Source of the DNA: Spirosoma fluviale | Lineage (GTDB): Bacteria > Bacteroidota > Bacteroidia > Cytophagales > Spirosomataceae | DNA length: 64,000 nt | NCBI RefSeq assembly: GCF_900230225.1 | Contig: NZ_OCNH01000002.1 | Coordinates: 497,844-561,843, forward strand | Direction: 5' to 3' | In this document: positions 51,028-60,445 of the stretch, piece by piece | How the letters are laid out: each line of letters opens with the position of its first letter | Position numbering within the stretch: the first letter of the stretch is position 1 | The notes under the pieces: generated by a model | The model's database searches: none | What the model was told of the DNA's origin: nothing | Seen by the model: only the letters and a program-made list of their open reading frames with translations | Position numbers and translations under genes: made by a program

Positions 51028-51984
51028 TTAATTCACCACATTTACCGGCTTGCCGTTTAGGAACGCGGCCAGATTCTCAACGGTGATAGCCATCAGCCGG
51101 GCGCGGGCTTCGGTGGTGGCCCAGGCGATGTGGGGCGTAATCAGGCAGTTTTTGGCGGTAAATAACGGGTTGTCGGGCAGGGGCGGTTCTTTGGACAATA
51201 CGTCGATACCCGCACCGGCAATGACGCCATTGTTCAGCGCATCGGCCAGGTCTTGATCCACGATGATCGGCCCGCGCGAGGTGTTGAGCAGAAAGGCCGA
51301 GGGCTTCATGAGCGTCAGATTTTCTTTGTTGATCAGTCCCTGTGTTTCGGGCACCAACGGCGTGTGGATGCTCACCACATCCGACTCGGCCAGCAGTTCG
51401 GGCGTCTCCGCCCACTTGAAGTTAGTCCGGTGCGACTGGTCGGTGCGGTTCCGTTTGGAGCCAATGATGTTCATGCCGAAAGCCGTGGCGACATCGGCCA
51501 CTTTTTCGCCAATACTTCCGAACCCAAGGATGCCCATCGTTTTGCCCGCCAGCTCGATCAACGGGTAATCCCAGAAGCAGAAATCCACCGACCGCGCCCA
51601 CTTGCCATCCCGTACCGAATCGCTGTGTCGTTGCACATGGAGGGTTAATTCGAGCAACAATGCAAAGGTCAACTGAACAACGGAGGGCGTACCATAGCCG
51701 GGGACATTACTCACCACAACGCCGTTCTTTTTGGCGGTGGCGATGTCGACAATGTTGAATCCCGTAGCGAGTACGCTGATGAATTTCAGGTTGGGTAATT
51801 GGTTGAGCGTTGCCTCGTCGAGGGGCGTTTTGTTGGTGAAAATAATGTCGGCGTCCTGCGCCCGTTCCACGATTTTGTCAGCGGGCGTCCGGTCATAGAC
51901 CGTTACGTCGGCCAGTTTTTCAACGCCTTCCCAGGATAAATCACCCGGATTCAGGGTGTAACCATCTAATACGACAATCTTCAT
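51028..51984 (-). CDS. D-isomer-specific 2-hydroxyacid dehydrogenase
   Basis: This NAD(H)-dependent enzyme interconverts 2-hydroxyacids and 2-ketoacids. The 318 residues show the NAD-binding LGFGSIGEKVADVA (GxGxxG) near 150, catalytic Arg in LLNTSRGPIIVD, Glu in EPPLPD and His in LITPHIAW. It resembles glycerate/glyoxylate reductases. It lies downstream of a lactate-type permease on the same strand, separated by a compound palindrome, which suggests use of lactate, glycolate or glycerate. Confidence 0.92.
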   Translation of the reverse strand: MKIVVLDGYTLNPGDLSWEGVEKLADVTVYDRTPADKIVERAQDADIIFTNKTPLDEATLNQLPNLKFISVLATGFNIVDIATAKKNGVVVSNVPGYGTPSVVQLTFALLLELTLHVQRHSDSVRDGKWARSVDFCFWDYPLIELAGKTMGILGFGSIGEKVADVATAFGMNIIGSKRNRTDQSHRTNFKWAETPELLAESDVVSIHTPLVPETQGLINKENLTLMKPSAFLLNTSRGPIIVDQDLADALNNGVIAGAGIDVLSKEPPLPDNPLFTAKNCLITPHIAWATTEARARLMAITVENLAAFLNGKPVNVVN

Positions 51985-52045
51985 TATAGGTTGTTTCTTG
52001 GTTGTATTGTTGATAAACGGTCCATTAATAGACCGAATTTTGTAT

Positions 52046-52218
52046 CAGCCCACGGCTTCAGCCGTGGGTTTTGTGGGTGCGGTGGGTTATCAAATTGAAA
52101 CCCGATAATATTGAACCGTTTCAACGGTTTTTATAGACGCCAAACCGTTGAAACGGTTAGATTGAATGGTAGATTTTCGTTGGAACCCCACGGAACCCAC
52201 GGCTAAAGCCATGGGCTG
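52046..52218. repeat. Compound palindromic element, family CCCACGGCT / AACCGTTT
   Basis: Outer modules cagcccacggcttcagccgt (from 52046) and cccacggctaaagccatggg (52196-52215) are near-complements. Inner modules ttgaaccgtttcaacggttt and aaaccgttgaaacggtt form further palindromes. Both module types recur at 23345-23408. It lies between the permease stop and the dehydrogenase start. Confidence 0.85.
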
Positions 52219-52225
52219 AAAAAGA

Positions 52226-53995
52226 TCAATTAACCAATTTTGGTATCTGTTTATTTTTTCTCGTCACGGCCATAATTGCAGTCACAATTACCGCCAAAAC
52301 CACGGTCAATATACCCAGATACAAATACCCTTTTGTCAGATCTGGCAGAACGGCGGCTTTTTTGCCGTCGAGCATTTCGTAGACCGGAATCATCCATTTC
52401 AGTACGTAAGCCTGCGCCAGCGTCAGAAAACAGATGAAGATCAGCATGAAAAAACTGTGCTTGACCGTAAAACGGAACAACTGCGACTCCTGGCCGACCA
52501 GATTACCGGCTGCGGCCGCTACGGCAATGGACTGGGGCGAAATCATCTTGCCCACCACGCCCCCCGACACATTGGCCGCCACCGTCACCACCGGGTCTAC
52601 ACCGATAGACTGGGCCGTAGCGTACTGAAGTTTGCTGAACAACGCATTGGCCGATGTATCGGAACCCGTAATGAAAACACCCAGCCAGCCCAGCACGGGG
52701 GCGAAAAAGGGAAACAAAAGACCCGTACTCGCAAGCACAGCGGCCAGCGTTAGCGTAATGCCGGAGTCGTTTAGAATGTACGCGAACGCCAGTACCGAGG
52801 CCACCGACAGAATCGGGAACCGCAATTGCTTCAGTGTCTCCCCAAACACAGTCAACCCCGTTCTGTACGTCAGCCCCACCAGCGGAATGGCGATGAGCGC
52901 TGCCAATAAAATAGCGGTTCCGGCCGCCGAGAGGTAGTTGACCTTAAAGAGCTTGGGTATTGGGTTGCCATCGTTGCCCAGAATGGCGTTGTGCAGACCG
53001 GGAAACTCGAATTGTGTCAGTCCCTTCGCATTCAAAACGTCTTTGATGGGTTGCACACCCCAGGATATAATGATAATTGTCAGGACAATAAACGGCGACC
53101 ACGCCCGAATCACCTGCCCGGCGGTGTAGCTGATACTGGTATCGACCGTGGCGGCTGGTTCGTTATCAAAACGCCAGATGGTTTTCGGCTTCCAGACTCG
53201 CAGAAAGGCCATCAGGCAGATGATTGACCCCAGTCCGGCGATAACATCGGGCAACGCAGGCCCTAAAAAATTGGATGAGAGATACTGCAGTAACGCAAAC
53301 GAAACCCCCGATACCAACACCGCTGGCCAAATCTCCTGCGCTTTTCGGAACCCGGCAATGATGCTCACCAGATAAAACGGAAGCATGACAGAGAGAATCG
53401 GCAGTGTCCGGCCTACCATCTGCGAGATGGGCAGCTCCGGAATCCCCGACACCTGCGAGGCCACCGTAATGGGAATACCGATGGAGCCAAACGCCACTGG
53501 GGCGGTGTTGGCAATCAGGCAAATGCCCGACGCATAAAGCGGATTGAACCCCAGCCCCACCAGCATTGCTGCCGTAATGGCCACCGGAGCGCCAAACCCA
53601 GCAGTACCCTCCAGAAAGGAGCCAAAGGAGAAGGCGATCAGCAAAGCCTGCAATCGCCGGTCGGCGGTGATGCCCCCCATCACGTGTTTAATGATTTCGA
53701 ACTGCCCACTTTTGACGGTGAGGTTGAACAGAAAAACGGCCATGATCACCAGCCAGCAAATGGGAAACAAGCCATACAAGGCCCCATGTGCCGCCGACAG
53801 CAGAGCCAACCCAACGGGCATCCCATACACCAGCGTGGCGATCAGCATAGCCAGACCCGTAGCGATCAAACTGGCCTGATAGCCTTTCATCTTCCGAATA
53901 ATCAGCGCCCAGAAAATGAATAGGATGGGTATCAGCGCGACCAGAACGGATAACGCGATGTTGTTGAATGGGTCAATAACTTGTTTCCAGGCCAT
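52226..53995 (-). CDS. lldP: L-lactate permease (LctP/LldP family)
   Basis: This inner-membrane proton symporter imports lactate and related 2-hydroxyacids. The 589 residues have about 13-14 TM helices. Family stretches include FGSFLEGTAGFGAPVAITAA, PVAFGSIGIPI, WLGVFITGSDTSANALF and SGGVVGKMISPQSIAVA, all diagnostic. It precedes the D-2-hydroxyacid dehydrogenase on the same strand, consistent with uptake followed by oxidation. Confidence 0.96.
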   Translation of the reverse strand: MAWKQVIDPFNNIALSVLVALIPILFIFWALIIRKMKGYQASLIATGLAMLIATLVYGMPVGLALLSAAHGALYGLFPICWLVIMAVFLFNLTVKSGQFEIIKHVMGGITADRRLQALLIAFSFGSFLEGTAGFGAPVAITAAMLVGLGFNPLYASGICLIANTAPVAFGSIGIPITVASQVSGIPELPISQMVGRTLPILSVMLPFYLVSIIAGFRKAQEIWPAVLVSGVSFALLQYLSSNFLGPALPDVIAGLGSIICLMAFLRVWKPKTIWRFDNEPAATVDTSISYTAGQVIRAWSPFIVLTIIIISWGVQPIKDVLNAKGLTQFEFPGLHNAILGNDGNPIPKLFKVNYLSAAGTAILLAALIAIPLVGLTYRTGLTVFGETLKQLRFPILSVASVLAFAYILNDSGITLTLAAVLASTGLLFPFFAPVLGWLGVFITGSDTSANALFSKLQYATAQSIGVDPVVTVAANVSGGVVGKMISPQSIAVAAAAGNLVGQESQLFRFTVKHSFFMLIFICFLTLAQAYVLKWMIPVYEMLDGKKAAVLPDLTKGYLYLGILTVVLAVIVTAIMAVTRKNKQIPKLVN

Positions 53996-54053
53996 AGGGG
54001 GTGGGTGGTTATTGGGTAAGACGTATTTTAATAATTTACTGTGATGTTGTGAG

Positions 54054-54169
54054 CTGGCTGAATGTACAACGGAGTGGTACTCCGTTGAAGCCGTCAGGCT
54101 AACCGCTAACTGATAAATTAGCCGCTACGCGGCTTCAACGGAGTACCACTCCGTTGTACACTCAGCCAG
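54054..54169. repeat. REPIN-like element, family GTACAACGGAGTGGTACTCC
   Basis: A perfect 29-bp inverted repeat (54064-54092 and 54131-54159) has an outer ctggctga / tcagccag pair. Each arm holds a palindrome (caacggagt / actccgttg), and the middle has a third small stem. It ends 1 nt before the stop codon of the GH-like gene. Confidence 0.92.
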
Positions 54170-54170
54170 T

Positions 54171-56336
54171 TCACGCCAGATCCAGCGCCACAATCTCGTG
54201 ATCAAGAACCTTTGGCACATTGACCATTACCTGACCATTTTTGACCTCAAATTTTGGCGTTTGGCCGCTCATGAGCAGTTTTACGCCCGTCACCTTGGCC
54301 CCCGCCGGAACCTGAACGGATACCTGGGCGTCGACCGGAATTAGCTCCCGGAACGGGCCTTTCATCATCATGGGATTCGTCAGGTTGACCAGGTGGACGG
54401 TCATGGAGCTGGCCTGCCGCCAGACGTTCACGTCAATCACGCCCGGCCCCGTTACGGTAGTAATGGGTTGTTCATCGAGCGCCCAGTGAATGACGTTGCT
54501 GAGTAACTGGCCGTGGTCCACATTCAGCAGTTGCCAGAACGAGCGGTCCAGATCGCCGGGGATGTACGCGACGCGGCCTTTGCCCACTTGCCGCAGGTAG
54601 ATTTCCCGCGTATCGGTTTCGGCCACGCGCGGGTACACATCTTCCATCGGCAAATCGGGATAGGTCGGGATGAGCGTAACCGGGCTGGGGAAGGTTGCCG
54701 TGGGTTTCACGTCGACTTTATAAATGGCGTTGATGATGCGGGGCGTACCGTCAAGGCCTTTCAAAATAGTCTGGCTTTGGCTGTTTTTGGCATCGTGGCG
54801 GAGGTGCAGGTAACTGTTTCGCATCGGCCCTTCTACCTTCTGATTGTACGACACCCCCAGCAAACTGGCCAGACCGAAATCCGGGCGCTGGTTGCCTTCC
54901 TCGTCGTAAAGCGACGTTTCGAAGGTCGCCACCAGACTGCCTCCCCCGTTGACAAACGCCTGTAATTGCTGGCACTGGCTGTCGGAAAGGGCGGCAATGT
55001 TGGGGAGAATCAGTAGCTTGAACCGCTTCAGATTGTCGGGGGTGAGCAGGCGGTCGTTCACCATATCAAACGGAACCCGGCTCTCGACCAGCGTTTGGTA
55101 GATGCCGTCGAGGTGGTCGCTGCTTTTCTGCTGCCAGGGTTTGCCGCCGTAATTGCGGTCCGTCTGCTCGGAATACACCACACCCACGCGGGCCATCGAC
55201 GCGGTATTGCGGAGGTATTTTTCGTTTTTGTGGTAGCCTTCGTAGACCTTCGCTACGGCCTCCATCCAGCGTTTGTCGTAGATGTCGCCCCCGAATTTGA
55301 CGAAGCACGGGCGCATTCCATTGGCGGTTCCTTCGGCTACCCAGATTCGGATTTCGGCGTCGCTCTGCACGGAGTCTTTCCAGCGGTATTCTTCTTCGAT
55401 GCCCACGCTGAAAATCCCGATCAGGGGTTTCATGCCCAGTGTCGAGCGCAGTTCTTTGGCCCCTTTCCCATTCGACCACGGAGCCATGAGCCCACGCCGG
55501 GCCTGCTGGTCGGCGAAGAAAAGATCGGCTTCTTTACCCGTTACAATTTTGTCGGGAAAGCCGTTGGGAATAAACCGGGAGGCTGGTCGTTGCTGCCGAA
55601 TGCCCGCATCCCATAAGGCCCAGACTTCCCGCAGGCGTTTCATTCGCCAGTCGGCCCATTTGCGGTAGGTCGGGTCGAGTCGTTCTATTTTTTTCGGCAG
55701 TTCGAGACCCGTTGCCGTTTTGAAATTTCGGGTACAGTGTTCGCAGTAGCAAACGTCGTGACCGGCCCAGCGGTTAGAGAAAATGCCTTCGGGCTGAAAT
55801 CGCTCCATGATCTCTTTATTCACCTGGGGCATAAATTCGAAGTTGTACGGCCCGAGCGAGCAGGTGACCCATAACTCCGGGTTAGCCCAGTGCCGGCGTT
55901 TGCTGCCGTCGACGTTGACCGCAATCCAGTCGGGGTGAGCGTCGTACACGTTTTGACGGGCGGCATGGGGATCGGTCCTGAGCATGATCTTTATGCCCTG
56001 CTTCTTACAGCCTTCTACCAGATAGCCCAGCGTGTCGGAGTTGCCCAGGTAATCGCTTCGGTGGTGGAGGGGAATGTTGGTCGGGTAAAAAGCCACCACG
56101 CCACCGGCACTGAGTAACGCCCCATCGGCATGAATCCGTTTGAAGTAACTGAGCCAAAAATCGGGGTCGTAATGGCCGGGGTCGCGTTCCACAAACGCCA
56201 GTTGCGCCCACCGCATCGGCCCGTCGAGCCAGCGTGTTTCCGTCGGCGACACGACATTGGCAACCAGCGGATGACTAGCCAGTGCGTAGGCACCACCGAT
56301 CAGACCGGTGGTCTTAATAAACTCTCTTCGTTCCAT
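54171..56336 (-). CDS. TAT-exported glycoside-hydrolase-like protein with GH42-type trimerisation domain
   Basis: The 721 residues have a twin-arginine signal (ERREFIKTTGLIGGAYALA). A TIM-barrel-like region follows (about 40-370), including LSYFKRIHADGALLSAGGVV, the PDWIAV stretch and CYCEHCTRNF. A beta-galactosidase trimerisation-like domain comes next (about 385-600, LKRFKLLILPNIAALSDSQC, NGGGSLVATFETS), and a C-terminal beta domain. I cannot assign a GH family number or catalytic acids with certainty. It is likely a periplasmic glycosidase. Confidence 0.78.
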   Translation of the reverse strand: MERREFIKTTGLIGGAYALASHPLVANVVSPTETRWLDGPMRWAQLAFVERDPGHYDPDFWLSYFKRIHADGALLSAGGVVAFYPTNIPLHHRSDYLGNSDTLGYLVEGCKKQGIKIMLRTDPHAARQNVYDAHPDWIAVNVDGSKRRHWANPELWVTCSLGPYNFEFMPQVNKEIMERFQPEGIFSNRWAGHDVCYCEHCTRNFKTATGLELPKKIERLDPTYRKWADWRMKRLREVWALWDAGIRQQRPASRFIPNGFPDKIVTGKEADLFFADQQARRGLMAPWSNGKGAKELRSTLGMKPLIGIFSVGIEEEYRWKDSVQSDAEIRIWVAEGTANGMRPCFVKFGGDIYDKRWMEAVAKVYEGYHKNEKYLRNTASMARVGVVYSEQTDRNYGGKPWQQKSSDHLDGIYQTLVESRVPFDMVNDRLLTPDNLKRFKLLILPNIAALSDSQCQQLQAFVNGGGSLVATFETSLYDEEGNQRPDFGLASLLGVSYNQKVEGPMRNSYLHLRHDAKNSQSQTILKGLDGTPRIINAIYKVDVKPTATFPSPVTLIPTYPDLPMEDVYPRVAETDTREIYLRQVGKGRVAYIPGDLDRSFWQLLNVDHGQLLSNVIHWALDEQPITTVTGPGVIDVNVWRQASSMTVHLVNLTNPMMMKGPFRELIPVDAQVSVQVPAGAKVTGVKLLMSGQTPKFEVKNGQVMVNVPKVLDHEIVALDLA

Positions 56337-56411
56337 GAGGTAAGGGCCGGGGTGAACACGACAGGTTCTTCAAAAAGCAGAGTTTATTTTGGTCGTATTC
56401 TACTCTGATTA

Positions 56412-56506
56412 CGTACCGCGGCTCTTTAGTCCGCGTAGCCATCAGACTAAAAATTCCAGGTCTTATTTTAGCCTGACGGCTGCACGGACTAAAGAGCCGT
56501 GGTACG
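56412..56506. repeat. 41-bp imperfect inverted repeat overlapping a gene end
   Basis: Arms 56412-56452 and 56466-56506 are reverse complements with about five mismatches around a 13-nt loop; both carry cggctctttagtccg. The right arm encodes the last residues and stop of the FAD oxidoreductase (56489-56491). Confidence 0.88.
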
Positions 56507-57460
56507 ACCAGCCATCTGAAAGCCCGACGTAAATGCTCCTTCCACGTTGCCATCGCCGAAGCCATCGCCACCGAAAAGCAGTGGGAGCGGGGCTTCTACA
56601 GCCAAAAACGGGGCCGGGTGCCGCTGGTCGGCCAGGCTGTAGCGCCAGCGGTGTACCTGAATCGTGCTGATGCTGTCAGATGGAATCAGGTTCGCTAGCT
56701 GATCGGCAAGTTGACGACCAATTGCGTTGAGGTCATCGTCGAAATGAGTTTGGCTGAAGTCGGCGCTGGCGTGTATGGTGACCGACGGTTGAGCAGGAGA
56801 GATGCCTTTTTGCCCGTTGTCCACAACCCAGGCAATATCGCCGGTTTCGTAGCGAATGGCACCGGGGGCGGGGAGTCGGCTGGGCTTGTTTAGCGCTACC
56901 ATCACCGCAATGCAGGGTTGGTAAGAAATAGTCGAGAGGGCTGATTTATCCGCCGTTGTTATTGGAAATCCGCTTTTCTCAACCAGTGCCAAGGCCTGCG
57001 GAGCCGGGATGGTGATCAGCAACGCATCGGCCCGGTAGTGCCCGCCCGATTCCGTTTCCACGAGCCATTGGCTACCGTCAACGCGAAAGGAAATGACCGT
57101 TTCGGTCGTGTGTACGATCAGGTCTTGGGCCAGGGCTTTCGCTACGGCGTTCATGCCATCCACCCCAACGTAATGCGGTTTTTCAATGGCATGATCAGCC
57201 GGGCTGTCTGCTTCGGGTTCCCATTGGGTAATGACCTTTTCGGTCAATAAATCCTGAACGACTCGTTGAAATTCGGGCGTCGTGGCCGAGAAGTACTGGG
57301 CACCATGATCGGCGCGGGCCTGTTCGATGCGCCGGGTCGCCATGCGTCCGCCAATGCCCCGGCCTTTATCCAGAACGACAACGTCCCAACCTTGTAAACG
57401 TAATTCGCGGGCAGCGGTCAGACCGGCCATACCCGCACCAATAATTAAAGAAGATGGCAT
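56489..57460 (-). CDS. FAD-dependent oxidoreductase (renalase/amine-oxidase-like)
   Basis: The 323 residues begin with the FAD-binding Rossmann motif LIIGAGMAGLTAARELRLQG and the DKGRGIGGRMATRR stretch, which is diagnostic of renalase-like NAD(P)/FAD oxidoreductases. The C-terminus has PLLFGGDGFGDGNVEGAF, the second FAD-contact motif. It has no signal peptide, so it is cytoplasmic. The final residues GRTTAL and stop are encoded by a repeat arm. The substrate is unknown. Confidence 0.9.
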   Translation of the reverse strand: MPSSLIIGAGMAGLTAARELRLQGWDVVVLDKGRGIGGRMATRRIEQARADHGAQYFSATTPEFQRVVQDLLTEKVITQWEPEADSPADHAIEKPHYVGVDGMNAVAKALAQDLIVHTTETVISFRVDGSQWLVETESGGHYRADALLITIPAPQALALVEKSGFPITTADKSALSTISYQPCIAVMVALNKPSRLPAPGAIRYETGDIAWVVDNGQKGISPAQPSVTIHASADFSQTHFDDDLNAIGRQLADQLANLIPSDSISTIQVHRWRYSLADQRHPAPFLAVEAPLPLLFGGDGFGDGNVEGAFTSGFQMAGRTTAL

Positions 57461-57473
57461 TTAGTTGAAATTT

Positions 57474-57653
57474 GTATCAGACAGCATCTTGCTGTCTGGC
57501 CGTAAGGCAAAAAACGTTTCTTCCTGCGGCCCAGAGCCGTAAACTGCGTTGATCGCCCGCTTACTTAACCTAAGTAAGTAAACTTGGTTTGGTGACTTTA
57601 TTGCCTGACGGCCAGACAGCAGGCCGGGTGGCCGGAGCCATGCTGTCTGATAC
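57474..57653. repeat. Compound palindromic element, family cagacagcatcttgctgtct
   Basis: Outer arms gtatcagacagca (57474-57486) and tgctgtctgatac (57641-57653) are perfect. Inner modules ctggccgtaaggca and tgcctgacggccag pair imperfectly, and cttactta/taagtaag (57560-57578) makes a central stem. It ends at the GMC oxidoreductase stop codon. Confidence 0.85.
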
Positions 57654-59363
57654 TCACAAACTCTTCGCTTTCAGCTGCGCTACGGCATAGCTGGCGGCTC
57701 GGGCGGTGAGGGCCATGTAGGTCAGCGAGGGGTTGACGTTTGAAGCCGACGCCATGGCCGAGCCATCCGTGACAAATACGTTTTTGCAGGTGTGTACCTG
57801 GTTGTACTTGTTGAGCACCGACGTTTTGGGGTCTTTGCCCATGCGGGCGGTTCCCATTTCGTGAATGCCCAGGCCCATGTGTGCCGCCGGGTTATCGTAC
57901 GGAACCACGTTTTTGAAACCGGCGGCTTCCAGCATTTCGGCTCCGTCGTTCATAATGTCTTTCCGCATGGCCCGGTCGTTGGCGCTGAAATCGGCGTCGA
58001 AAACGACCTGTGGCAGACCCCATTTGTCGGTTTTGTCGGGGCTGAGGTAGAACCGGTTATTCGGGTCGGGCAGCACTTCGCCAAAGCCGGTCAGGCTCAT
58101 TTTCCAGGGACCGGGCTGCGTCATTTTCTTCTTGAAATCGGCCCCGAAACCCGGTTCTGTACCACCCCTCGACCAGTCGGCGCGGGCGGCTCCGCCCTGA
58201 TACCCGAACCCACGCAGGTAATCGCGTTTATCCTTGCCCCAGTTCCGGAAACGCGGGATGTACAGACTGCCCGGACGCGCCCCGAAATAGTGATCGTCTT
58301 CAAAACCGGGAATGTCGGCTCTGGCACCAACGGCCAGGTGGTGGTCCATCAGGTTGCGGCCCAACTGATCGCTGTCGTTGCCGAGTCCGTTGGGGAAGCG
58401 GGCTGATTTTGAGTTCATCAGGATCGATGTGGAGCCAATGGTTCCCGCATTCAGGAACAGCACTTTGGCGTAGAAATCCCGCACCTCCATCGTATTCTGG
58501 TCAATGACCCGCACGCCTTTGGCTTTCTGGGCGTGATCGTCCAGAATAATCTCCTGCACGATGGCATTGTGAATGATCGTCAGCCGGTTGGTGCTCCGGG
58601 CGGCTGGCAGCGTGGCCGCCAGTGAGCTGAAATATGCCCCGAACGGACAGCCCCGCGTGCAGCGGTTCCGAAACTGACAACTCGCCCGCCCCACCGCCGT
58701 ATGCCAGGGCTGCGGCTTGGTGAGGTGCGCTACCCGACCCATCGTTATGGGGCGATTTAATTTCTGCGCGACGGATTTTTTGAAATGTGCTTCCGGGGCG
58801 GTCATCGCCATAGGCGGTAGAAAGGTGCTGTCCGGCAAAACGGCCAACCCTTCGGCCTGACCGCTGATGCCCACGAATTTTTCGACGTAGGTGTACCAGG
58901 GCACCAAGTCTTCGTAGCGAATGGGCCAGTCGATACCGAGTCCCTCTTTGGCATTCGCCATGAAATCTTCCCGATTCCAGCGGTAGGTATGTTTGCCCCA
59001 GATCAGCGATTTACCGCCCGTATGGTAGCCCCGAATCCAGTTGAACGGCCGCTTCTGGATGTACGGATGCTCTTTATCGTTGGTGAAATTAAGCTGGCTA
59101 CCCTCTTTGGCCGAGAAGAACATGCTGGCATAATGCTCTTCGGCGGCTACCGTCGTGATCTTGCCCCGGTGCTCGAACTCCCAGGGGTCCAGCATGGCCG
59201 TTTTGTAATCTTCAACGTGCTTGATTTCGTAGCCGCGCTCCAGCACGAGCACGTTCAACCCTTTTTCGGTCAGTTCTTTGGCGGCCCAGCCCCCCGTCAT
59301 GCCGGAACCCACCACGATGGCGTCGAAGGTTTGGGCTTTTTGTGCGTTTATATTCAGGTTCAT
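57654..59363 (-). CDS. GMC-family sugar oxidoreductase (catalytic subunit)
   Basis: The 569 residues start with the FAD motif AIVVGSGMTGGWAAKELTEK near 15-34 and continue with a Cys-rich stretch (CQFRNRCTRGCPFGAY). The C-terminal GMC domain has HEMGTARMGKDP and NVFVTDGSAMASASNVNPSL with the catalytic His region. Such proteins, paired with a gluconate-2-dehydrogenase subunit-3 protein, oxidise sugars, often at C3. The partner gene lies 29 nt upstream. It probably moves to the periplasm with the TAT signal of subunit 3. Confidence 0.93.
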   Translation of the reverse strand: MNLNINAQKAQTFDAIVVGSGMTGGWAAKELTEKGLNVLVLERGYEIKHVEDYKTAMLDPWEFEHRGKITTVAAEEHYASMFFSAKEGSQLNFTNDKEHPYIQKRPFNWIRGYHTGGKSLIWGKHTYRWNREDFMANAKEGLGIDWPIRYEDLVPWYTYVEKFVGISGQAEGLAVLPDSTFLPPMAMTAPEAHFKKSVAQKLNRPITMGRVAHLTKPQPWHTAVGRASCQFRNRCTRGCPFGAYFSSLAATLPAARSTNRLTIIHNAIVQEIILDDHAQKAKGVRVIDQNTMEVRDFYAKVLFLNAGTIGSTSILMNSKSARFPNGLGNDSDQLGRNLMDHHLAVGARADIPGFEDDHYFGARPGSLYIPRFRNWGKDKRDYLRGFGYQGGAARADWSRGGTEPGFGADFKKKMTQPGPWKMSLTGFGEVLPDPNNRFYLSPDKTDKWGLPQVVFDADFSANDRAMRKDIMNDGAEMLEAAGFKNVVPYDNPAAHMGLGIHEMGTARMGKDPKTSVLNKYNQVHTCKNVFVTDGSAMASASNVNPSLTYMALTARAASYAVAQLKAKSL

Positions 59364-59392
59364 AGAATGAATGATCGACGTAGTGAATGAGG

Positions 59393-59950
59393 TTAAACCT
59401 GGTTGCCGTACATGAAATCTTTCTGACCCGGCTTGATCTTGATGGCCTCGAATTTCCCCGGATTCGGCTGGTAGTCGAACGATGCCTTAACACCCGCTTC
59501 CGATGTAAAATACCCCCAGACGGTCAGTTCTTTGATCAATTGCCAGAACGACACCGAACCGGCTTTGGCGTTGGCTATCGCCTGGGCTTCGACCTGTTTC
59601 AGGAGCGTTGTTTGCTGATCGGCCGAGCCTGTCAGGAAACGGTTGCCCGCCAGATCGCTGAGCCCTGCCAGAAATACATCCTGCGCGGGTTTGGCGTAGC
59701 AGTCGCGCAGCATGATCTCAATAAAATCCGGTACGCCCGCATCGACGGCACCGGGCGTATCTGTCTTCGGAATGATAAGTTCGGTTACCCGCGCCATAAT
59801 TTCACGCTGCTCTTCGGTCAGCATCGACGCGCCGTTTATCCGGTTTTGTGGGGCCGTCTGGTTCCAGCGGTCGAAGGCCAGCAATGTCGGGGCCGAGAGG
59901 GTTCCGCCCAGCATCAGGCTAACCCGTGATAATGCTTCCCGTCTGTTCAT
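59393..59950 (-). CDS. Gluconate 2-dehydrogenase subunit 3 family protein
   Basis: The 185 residues have a TAT-like signal (NRREALSRVSLMLGGTLSAP). The family core includes LTEEQREIMARVTELIIPKT and DTPGAVDAGVPDFIEIMLRD, then a C-terminal stretch with VWGYFTSEAGVKASFDYQPN. It acts as a small partner of the GMC oxidoreductase encoded just downstream, helping its export and assembly. Confidence 0.93.
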   Translation of the reverse strand: MNRREALSRVSLMLGGTLSAPTLLAFDRWNQTAPQNRINGASMLTEEQREIMARVTELIIPKTDTPGAVDAGVPDFIEIMLRDCYAKPAQDVFLAGLSDLAGNRFLTGSADQQTTLLKQVEAQAIANAKAGSVSFWQLIKELTVWGYFTSEAGVKASFDYQPNPGKFEAIKIKPGQKDFMYGNQV

Positions 59951-60065
59951 CCGTTGTAGTGAAGTAAAGTGTATTAAGTAAAGGCGATTGAGGGTAAATA
60001 ATACCGCGTTGGGGGGTGAATTTTAGTATAGGAAGATGGAGGGTAATAGGGTATTGTTACCAACG

Positions 60066-60240
60066 AGCCGTCCCGTAGGGACATGATAGCGTAGCGTCGG
60101 TAGAAAAAGCACCATGCGTAAGATACGTTTGCCGTAGGTACACAACCCTTCTGTTGCGTACCTACGGCACGCCGAGAACGTGGATAATCCCTGAATTTCT
60201 ACCGACGCTGCGCTGTTAGGGCCCTATGGGCCATCCCATA
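60066..60240. repeat. Nested inverted-repeat element before dndC
   Basis: The 495 nt between 59950 and 60446 contain no gene. They hold nested stems: agcgtagcgtcggtagaaa (60088-60106) with its near-complement at 60196-60214, gccgtaggtac (60131-60141) with gtacctacggc (60158-60168), and outer gtcccgtagggac-type palindromes at about 60070 and 60220. The flanks are A/T-rich with no clear promoter box. Confidence 0.85.
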
Positions 60241-60445
60241 GGAAATTACCATCAACCCTAAAATAAATTCACCGGGTAACTTTTTGTCAGTTAATGACTT
60301 TGGGTATTAGGATAGAATTCGTCTAAAGAGAGACATCGTGAATCGGATTGCAAGCCGTATATTTCTGCATTTTTTGCAACCTTCTGTTTGCGCTAAGTCT
60401 ATATTATCAATTAATAGTTTTACTTTCGTCAAGCCCACCATCGTT

